64,000 bases of DNA from Gimibacter soli. Lineage in GTDB: Bacteria > Pseudomonadota > Alphaproteobacteria > Sphingomonadales > Kordiimonadaceae. This document shows positions 58,638-64,000 of this stretch, piece by piece. Location of the stretch: NCBI RefSeq assembly GCF_028463845.1, contig NZ_CP116805.1, forward strand, positions 2,542,001 to 2,606,000. The letters are read 5' to 3'. The number at the start of each line of letters is the position of its first letter. Position 1 is the first letter of the stretch. Position numbers and translations under genes: made by a program. The notes below the pieces were generated by a model, which saw only the letters and a program-made list of their open reading frames with translations, was not told the origin of the DNA and did not search any database.

Positions 58638-58673
58638 ATAAAAAAGCGGGCTCGGGGATATTCCCGAGCCCGC
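58638..58673 (-). terminator. Strong terminator of the phytase gene
   Basis: GCGGGCTCGGG at 58646-58656 pairs perfectly with CCCGAGCCCGC at 58663-58673. The run of A on the left becomes a T tract when read on the minus strand, ending the phytase transcript; it can also slow the convergent transcript. Confidence 0.9.
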
Positions 58674-58692
58674 AGTCTTGTGGCCCCGCGTG

Positions 58693-60753
58693 TCAGCGCG
58701 AGGATCGGTCGGACGGCGCGTCCAACCCCAGTGCAGTGGCAATATGTTCCCACGGCACAAGCTTGAAATTCTGGTGTTCTTCCGGCGCGATGTTACGGCC
58801 GTCCTGCGCAATGAAGGCGCCGTGCGGGAAGGCCGGCCCCATGGGGGCTGCCGTCACATCAAGCCCGTCGGTTTCAGACGAGCCATCGATGCCGGTGCCA
58901 TCACCTGCCACCACGGTGAAGGAGCCGATATAGGCATGCGGTTCCTTGCGGTCGAACACCGCATAGCTGTTGTTGCCCTGGCTTGAAAGCACCAGATAGC
59001 CCGCGCCCTCGTGGCCGTAATAGATCGACACGCCTTCAAGATCGTCTTTGAGCGCCGGGTTGGTTTCAACCGACGTCACCATGGTGCGCGCGTCGCCGTC
59101 ACCGGGCTCGGCACCGTATTTCCAAAGGGCAACATCTTCCTCGGCAATATAGAAGGCGCCGGTTTCATCGTCCGCCGCACAGCCCTCGGCCTGACTGCCG
59201 ACCGGGAACCTGCGAACCTCCTCGATCTTCACCTTGCCGGACGTACCTTCCACCAGCTTCCACTGATGCACGGTGCCGTCAGAATCGTTCCCGAGCACAT
59301 AGGTGCTGCCGTCTTTCGCGCTTTGATACATGCACATGCCGTAAGGGTCGGACATATCGGTCGGCTGCACGCCGTCTGCCACGTCTTCCATCATGCCGGT
59401 CGCTTCATCCATCCTGAAAATGGAGATGCTTTTTTCCGTGCGGTTGGTGGCAGTAACAAGCGTCATCGGCGTACCACCGATCTGCACATTATAGCGGATA
59501 TCCACGTTATTCACGCGGCCAACCGGCAGATACTGATGCTGGGCGCCATCAAGGGTATAGCTGTAGAGCCCACCCTTTTTGTTGGTGCCGATGATCAGGC
59601 TTTTTGCCGGATCGCTGGCGTTCTGCCACACAGCCGGATCGTCCGCCGCATCACCGTCATTCACCACAGGTGCGGTTTCGACGCTTGCCGAAACCGGCTT
59701 GAAGTCGAACTCGACCGGGCGGTCCTGCCCCAGCGCCTGCCGCTTGCCAAGGTCCAGACCCTTGGCCACGCCTTGCCAGTCAACCAGTTTGAAGTTGGCA
59801 CCGGCATCATTGCTGTTGTCAGCAACGATCAGCGTGCCATCGGCGAAGGAAATGCCATCGCCCAGATCATCCACGCCGTCGATATTGCCCTGCTCGGCGA
59901 TCACCGCGCTGCCGAGATAGGCATTGTCGGCATTCAGATCATAGACATTGACGTGTGCGGCACCGGCGTCGCCGGCGAGCAGCACGGCCTTGCCATCAGC
60001 ATCCCGCACGAGCGCGAGGCCCGCAACTTCGCCCTTGATATTGCCGAAATCACGAACATCAACGAGCTTCGGCACCACTTCGGCTTCCGGGTTCGCATCG
60101 AAACGCCAGATGCCAACGGCTTCTTCCGTTACGTAAAGGGAATTCGTCCAGGCATCGGCCACGCAGAATTTCGGTTCCGTGCCCAGCTGCAGGGTGCGGA
60201 TCTGGCGCCCGGCAACCTTGCCGCCCGCCTTTTCAAGCTGCCACTGCTCGATGATCCCGTCACCGCCCAGAAGGAAAGCGTAGGTGGCACCATCAAGCTC
60301 GCTTTTAAAGGCGCACATGCCTTCCAGAAGGCGGCCGGCTTTAATCGGCTTGTCCATAAGGGCAGAAGGTGCCGCATCCGGTGCGCCGGCATCCAGCTTC
60401 CAGGCCTGCAGTTCCAGCGAAGACGTATCAAGCGTCAACAGCATGTCGCCGACAAGCGCCAGCCCTTCAACCTTGCCACTGCCGAACGCGCCCTTGAAGG
60501 CACCGTCGCGACCATATACTTCCACACCTTCTTCAACGGCACCGAAGAGTCGCGCATTTGCGCCTGTGCCCCACAGAAGGGCAATGCCTGCGCTTTCGGT
60601 GCGCGAGGGGGTGGTTTCAGCCGATGCGGCAACGCTGACGACTGAACGACTCGGCTTCGACTGTGTCGGCTGCTCGGCGGAACAGGCTGAAAGACAGGTT
60701 CCCGCAAGCGCTGCAACGAGGGTCGATGACCGTATATATTTACCGATAGGCAC
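58693..60753 (-). CDS. Two-domain beta-propeller 3-phytase, lipoprotein
   Basis: A 686-residue protein with a lipobox LSAC at about 21-24 (LAGTCLSACSAEQP), so probably lipid-anchored. Residues about 350-686 are a complete beta-propeller phytase: DAADDPAVWQN, TNKKGGLYSYTLDGAQ, VNNVDIRYN, DPYGMCMY, AEGCAADDETGAFYIAEED and SSQGNNSYAVFDR. Residues about 45-330 are a second, degenerate propeller of the same kind (AEEAVGIWRFD, for example). Dual-domain phytases of this layout are known, with the first domain aiding the second. The enzyme cuts phytate to lower inositol phosphates using calcium. The start is a GTG at 60753 with GGGAG. It is divergent from TonB receptor 5. Confidence 0.9.
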   Translation of the reverse strand: MPIGKYIRSSTLVAALAGTCLSACSAEQPTQSKPSRSVVSVAASAETTPSRTESAGIALLWGTGANARLFGAVEEGVEVYGRDGAFKGAFGSGKVEGLALVGDMLLTLDTSSLELQAWKLDAGAPDAAPSALMDKPIKAGRLLEGMCAFKSELDGATYAFLLGGDGIIEQWQLEKAGGKVAGRQIRTLQLGTEPKFCVADAWTNSLYVTEEAVGIWRFDANPEAEVVPKLVDVRDFGNIKGEVAGLALVRDADGKAVLLAGDAGAAHVNVYDLNADNAYLGSAVIAEQGNIDGVDDLGDGISFADGTLIVADNSNDAGANFKLVDWQGVAKGLDLGKRQALGQDRPVEFDFKPVSASVETAPVVNDGDAADDPAVWQNASDPAKSLIIGTNKKGGLYSYTLDGAQHQYLPVGRVNNVDIRYNVQIGGTPMTLVTATNRTEKSISIFRMDEATGMMEDVADGVQPTDMSDPYGMCMYQSAKDGSTYVLGNDSDGTVHQWKLVEGTSGKVKIEEVRRFPVGSQAEGCAADDETGAFYIAEEDVALWKYGAEPGDGDARTMVTSVETNPALKDDLEGVSIYYGHEGAGYLVLSSQGNNSYAVFDRKEPHAYIGSFTVVAGDGTGIDGSSETDGLDVTAAPMGPAFPHGAFIAQDGRNIAPEEHQNFKLVPWEHIATALGLDAPSDRSSR

Positions 60754-60857
60754 TGATTTTCTCCCTTTTCACTCCCCTGCCCAGTACCGGATATGGCAGG
60801 CAATCCGCCACGTTTCAAGAAAAAAGTAACAAATCTTCTATTTTCATTTAACAAAGG

Positions 60858-60869
60858 AATTTAAATTCT
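60858..60869. promoter_or_regulatory. Palindrome GAATTTAAATTC between phytase and receptor 5
   Basis: A perfect 12-bp palindrome in the AT-rich part of the 234-bp divergent region. Eleven of twelve bases recur at 56391-56402 before the organophosphate transporter. No Pho box was recognised. It may be part of the promoter or a shared operator. Confidence 0.45.
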
Positions 60870-60987
60870 ATATTGTATGCGAGAGCGGCACTGGGGAGTG
60901 ACCGCCTTTGGACCTTGGGGAAGGCCCATCCATATAGACACCCGGCAAGCCGCAGTGCGGTGACGCGAGGGGAAAAGGGGAGATGAA

Positions 60988-63846
60988 ATGCACAGGAAGA
61001 GTTTAATGAATGCACTGCTTTGCAGTTGCCTGACCTTGACCCTGGCGCCAGCCGCCACCGTCATGGCACAGGAAGCTGCAGACGCAAACGCCGCTGCCAG
61101 CAGTGCCACAGGGCGCGGGTCGGTTTCCGGTCGGGTTCTTGATGCTGGCTCGAATCTCGGTTTCCGGGGCGCCATTGTAAAGGTGCAGGAACTGGGGATG
61201 CAGGCGACCACAGGCGCGGACGGCGATTTCCGCCTGCGTGACCTGCCCGCCGGCACCTACACGCTGGAAGTCAGCTATATCGGCGCCGAAACTGCAACGC
61301 AGACGGTGACTGTGTCCGCAGGCCAAACCGTTTCAACCAACGTGGCGCTTTCGTCCGCGGTTGGCGAGTTTGAGGAAATCATGGTCGTCGGCCAAAAGGC
61401 ACGCGCCCTGAATGCCCTCAACCTGAAACGCTCGGCGGCTGTCGTCAGCGACTCGATCACGTCCGATTCCATGGGCCAGTTCCCCGACCAGAACGTATCG
61501 GAAGCCGCCCGCCGCATCGCTGGCGTATCGGTAGTGAACGACCAGGGTGAAGGCCGCTTCGTGACCATCCGCGGTGCCGATCCGAACCTCAACGCCGTTT
61601 CCATTGGCGGCATTCGCATGCCGTCGGCCGAAACCGATGCCCGTCAGGTATCGCTTGATGTGGTGGCCTCCGAGCTTCTCTCCGGCATTACGGTGAAAAA
61701 GACCGTGACCCCGGACATGGACGGCGACGCCGTCGGCGGTACGGTCGAGGTGAAAACCTTCAACGCGTTCGACCGCGCCGACACCTTCGTCAGCGCCACC
61801 GTTGAGGGCAGCTACAACGACCTGATGAACAAACTGTCGCCCAAGGCAGCGCTCTCGGCTTCGAAGCGCTTCAAGGTCGGTGACGAAAACGAACTCGGCA
61901 TCGCCGTCGCCGGCAACTATTTCGACCGCAAGTTCGGTTCGGACAATGCCGAGAATGGTGAAGGCTGGGATACGGCGGAATTCGGCGGTCAGGAATTCTA
62001 TATCCCGATCGAGGTTTCGCAGCGCCCCTACCGGATCACCCGCGAACGCGTCGGCTTGGTCGGCAATATCGACTATCGCATCGCCGACCATAGCGAAGTG
62101 TATCTGCACACGATCTACAGCCGCTTCTCGGACACGGAAGGCCGCTCGGCGAACGATTTCGAATTCGACGATCCGGAATTCACCAGCCTTTCGGCCACCA
62201 GTGCATTGGCCAACAACGGCAGCTACGAGCTTGGCAAATCGACGAAAGACCGGACCGAGACTCAGTCCGTCATGTCGCTCAATCTTGGCGCCAAACACAT
62301 GACCGACGCCTGGACCGTTGACTATCAGGCGGCCTACTCGAAATCGAAGGACAATTACAGCAACCTCGAAAGCGCGTGGGAAGGTGACTTCGATGATGAC
62401 CTTTCGGTCGGCTACCAGCTCTCGGACAAGAATCCGAAGGTGATGCAGATCATCGCAAGCGACATGGACGCCATTGCCAATATGGGCGCTTATGAGCTTG
62501 ACGAGTTTGCCCTGGAAGCAAGCGACTATGCCCAGCGGCAATGGACCTTCGCCGGCAATTTCCAGTATGACTTCACCGCTGGTGACGTGCCTGCCTTCAT
62601 CAAGTTCGGGGCGAAATCGACCCGTAACAAGAAGACGGCGGACGAAACCAACACGGTCTATGACGATTTCGACGAGGATTACACCCTCGCCCACGACAAT
62701 CTCTCGACCACGCTGGACTATAGCCTTGCCAATGTCGGGCCGTTTGCCAACATTCCGGGCATCCGCAGCTTCTTCGATGCCAACAACGGTTCGTTCGGCA
62801 TCAATGATGAAGATACCTATATCGACAGCAATGCCGCCGATTTCGAGATCCGCGAAAATGTGACGGCAGGCTATGTGATGGGTCAGGCGGACTTCGACCC
62901 GCTCCTGATCGTTGCCGGCGTCCGGGTGGAGCACACCAAGTTCAGCGCCGATGGCCACCTGCTTTCGGTGAACGAGGATGACGAAACGCTGGAGATTTCC
63001 CCCGTTTCGGCAAGCAAAAGCTACACCGACTATTTCCCGAGCCTGAACCTGAAATACAGCGCCGGGGATGCGGTGATCATCCGTGCTGCCGCCAGCCGCA
63101 CCATCGCCCGCCCGAACTATAATGATGTCGCGCCGATCTATGAAAGCGCCATCGAGGAAGGCGAGCTTGAGGGCAGCTTCGGCAACCCCGATCTCGATCC
63201 CTACAGCTCCAAGAACTTCGACCTGTCGCTCGAATATTATCCGGGTGACCTGACGATGATTTCCTTCGCGGCCTTCTACAAGGACATCAAGAATTTCATC
63301 GTGACGGCGGATCTTGGCGGCGTACCGGGACAATATGAGGATTTCAATGTGGCCATCACCAAGATCAACGGTGAAACCGCCACCCTGAAAGGCTTCGAGG
63401 TCTCGTTGCAGCAGCAGTTCAGCTTCCTGCCCGCACCGTTCGACGGGATGCTTGCCAACGTCAACTATACCTACGCTGACGGCAAGGCCCACCTCGACCT
63501 CGGTGACCGCGACATGCCGCTACCGAACCAGGCGAAGCATATCTTCAACGCCTCGCTCGGCTACGAGAAGGATCGCCTCGGCTTCCGCTTCGCGGTTGCC
63601 TACAAGGGCAAATATCTGGCGGAGATCCTGGACCCTGAAGACCCGGCCTTCGACAATTATGTCGATGCCCACATTTCCTACGATTTCACCGCGGACTATG
63701 AAATCACGGACAATGTGAAGCTCGCCTTCAAGATCCAGAATATCAACGGTCGCCCGTTCCATTCCTACTTTGCGAACAAGCGCTTCCCGGGCCAGTACGA
63801 AGACTATGGCTGGACCGGCAGCTTCGGCATCACCGCCAAATATTGA
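60988..63846 (+). CDS. TonB-dependent receptor with carboxypeptidase-regulatory-like N-domain (receptor 5)
   Basis: A 952-residue outer-membrane receptor. After a signal peptide (LLCSCLTLTLAPAATVMAQE) residues about 45-120 form a carboxypeptidase-like beta domain (SGRVLDAGSNLGFRGAIVKV, FRLRDLPAGTYTLEVSYIG). Then come a TonB box-like FEEIMVVGQKA, a plug (QFPDQNVSEAARRIAGVSVV, VTIRGADPNLNAVSIGGIRM) and a barrel ending GSFGITAKY. This is the TonB-dependent receptor type seen next to beta-propeller phytases in several proteobacteria. The divergent phytase makes phytate or its products the likely ligand. The ATG at 60988 follows GGGGAG. A hairpin terminator follows closely. Confidence 0.93.
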   Translation: MHRKSLMNALLCSCLTLTLAPAATVMAQEAADANAAASSATGRGSVSGRVLDAGSNLGFRGAIVKVQELGMQATTGADGDFRLRDLPAGTYTLEVSYIGAETATQTVTVSAGQTVSTNVALSSAVGEFEEIMVVGQKARALNALNLKRSAAVVSDSITSDSMGQFPDQNVSEAARRIAGVSVVNDQGEGRFVTIRGADPNLNAVSIGGIRMPSAETDARQVSLDVVASELLSGITVKKTVTPDMDGDAVGGTVEVKTFNAFDRADTFVSATVEGSYNDLMNKLSPKAALSASKRFKVGDENELGIAVAGNYFDRKFGSDNAENGEGWDTAEFGGQEFYIPIEVSQRPYRITRERVGLVGNIDYRIADHSEVYLHTIYSRFSDTEGRSANDFEFDDPEFTSLSATSALANNGSYELGKSTKDRTETQSVMSLNLGAKHMTDAWTVDYQAAYSKSKDNYSNLESAWEGDFDDDLSVGYQLSDKNPKVMQIIASDMDAIANMGAYELDEFALEASDYAQRQWTFAGNFQYDFTAGDVPAFIKFGAKSTRNKKTADETNTVYDDFDEDYTLAHDNLSTTLDYSLANVGPFANIPGIRSFFDANNGSFGINDEDTYIDSNAADFEIRENVTAGYVMGQADFDPLLIVAGVRVEHTKFSADGHLLSVNEDDETLEISPVSASKSYTDYFPSLNLKYSAGDAVIIRAAASRTIARPNYNDVAPIYESAIEEGELEGSFGNPDLDPYSSKNFDLSLEYYPGDLTMISFAAFYKDIKNFIVTADLGGVPGQYEDFNVAITKINGETATLKGFEVSLQQQFSFLPAPFDGMLANVNYTYADGKAHLDLGDRDMPLPNQAKHIFNASLGYEKDRLGFRFAVAYKGKYLAEILDPEDPAFDNYVDAHISYDFTADYEITDNVKLAFKIQNINGRPFHSYFANKRFPGQYEDYGWTGSFGITAKY

Positions 63847-63856
63847 CGAAAAAGGT

Positions 63857-63880
63857 GCCGCCCCACGGGGCGGCCTCTTT
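63857..63880 (+). terminator. Terminator after receptor 5
   Basis: GCCGCCCC at 63857-63864 pairs with GGGGCGGC at 63867-63874 around a very short loop, followed by CTCTTT. It starts 10 bases after the receptor stop. Confidence 0.7.
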
Positions 63881-63912
63881 CCCTGGGGATTTCCCGGTCC
63901 CCGCAATATAAA

Positions 63913-63942
63913 AGGCAGGCCAATCGGCCTGCCTCTTTTTTT
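63913..63942. terminator. Strong, probably bidirectional terminator
   Basis: AGGCAGGCC at 63913-63921 pairs perfectly with GGCCTGCCT at 63926-63934 around AATC, followed by CTTTTTTTTG. The AT-rich left flank (ATATAAAA) gives some function for a leftward gene too. Confidence 0.88.
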
Positions 63943-63962
63943 GTCGCGGTCGTGAAGGTGGA

Positions 63963-64000
63963 TCAGGGAGCGACAGCCATCCCGGTTGCCAGCGACTTTG
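63963..64000 (-). CDS. Possible 3' end of a leftward gene (edge fragment)
   Basis: On the minus strand the last codons before a TGA (63963-63965) read KSLATGMAVAP. A terminator lies about 20 bases beyond, as expected after a gene end. With only eleven codons visible the protein cannot be identified and the call is tentative. Confidence 0.3.
   Translation of the reverse strand, partial: KSLATGMAVAP

Noticed and set aside
60754-60987. Pho box before the phytase or receptor 5
   Set aside because: No CTGTCAT-type direct repeats were seen, so phosphate control by PhoB cannot be claimed.
61333-63492. 719-codon open frame on the minus strand
   Set aside because: Antisense shadow of TonB receptor 5; no protein-like features.

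Overview
This window comes from a GC-rich (about 60% by eye), flagellated, Gram-negative bacterium. It carries five TonB-dependent outer-membrane receptors, Tat-exported and lipoprotein hydrolases, an NsrR repressor, FixJ-type signalling and FCD-GntR/IclR-controlled catabolic genes. That repertoire best fits a heterotrophic alphaproteobacterium of the sphingomonad, Caulobacter or Kordiimonas type; I cannot name the genus. I saw no rRNA, tRNA, CRISPR array or insertion sequence.

Layout. 1-2.35 kb: end of a flagellar operon (flgK, flgL). 2.6-13.8 kb: mixed single genes: an S24/LexA-like repressor, a beta-lactamase-fold hydrolase, a PhoX-type phosphatase, rluE, nsrR, a winged-helix/protein-kinase/TPR fusion divergent from two lipoproteins, a diheme cytochrome-rhodanese fusion, a leuD remnant and a small membrane protein divergent from an XRE regulator. 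14.9-32.4 kb: a catabolic island bounded by two TonB receptors. It holds an FCD-GntR regulator, hydantoinase-type HyuA/HyuB, an HMG-CoA-lyase-like enzyme, two family III CoA-transferases, an isochorismatase-fold amidase, an alpha/beta hydrolase, a VOC protein, an IclR regulator and a citryl-CoA-lyase-like protein. 32.5-39.5 kb: wrbA, a histone-deacetylase-fold amidohydrolase, an S9 peptidase, a MOSC protein, an Lrp regulator and an amino acid permease. 39.5-51 kb: two TonB receptors flanking a convergent pair of very large BNR/VPS10-like exoproteins. 51.5-56.3 kb: a FixJ-type regulator, a lone receiver and a PAS histidine kinase, then two alpha/beta hydrolases. 56.4-63.9 kb: an organophosphate transporter, an inositol-monophosphatase-family enzyme, a two-domain beta-propeller phytase and a TonB receptor, which together look like a phytate-use locus.

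How it works together. In the catabolic island two sets of operator-like repeats divide the promoters. TGTATACA palindromes lie before the first receptor and between the divergent HMG-CoA-lyase/hyuAB and CoA-transferase/amidase operons, matching a local GntR regulator. A tandem element, TTCG-N5-CGAA twice with centres exactly 19 bp apart, occurs three times: before the VOC/hydrolase genes, between the CoA-transferase and citryl-CoA-lyase-like genes, and before the second receptor. This matches the local IclR regulator. The proposed chain is uptake by a receptor, ATP-dependent opening of a cyclic amide by HyuAB, amide hydrolysis, CoA activation and aldol-type C-C cleavage. The real substrate is unknown. 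This is the best candidate here for an undescribed system.
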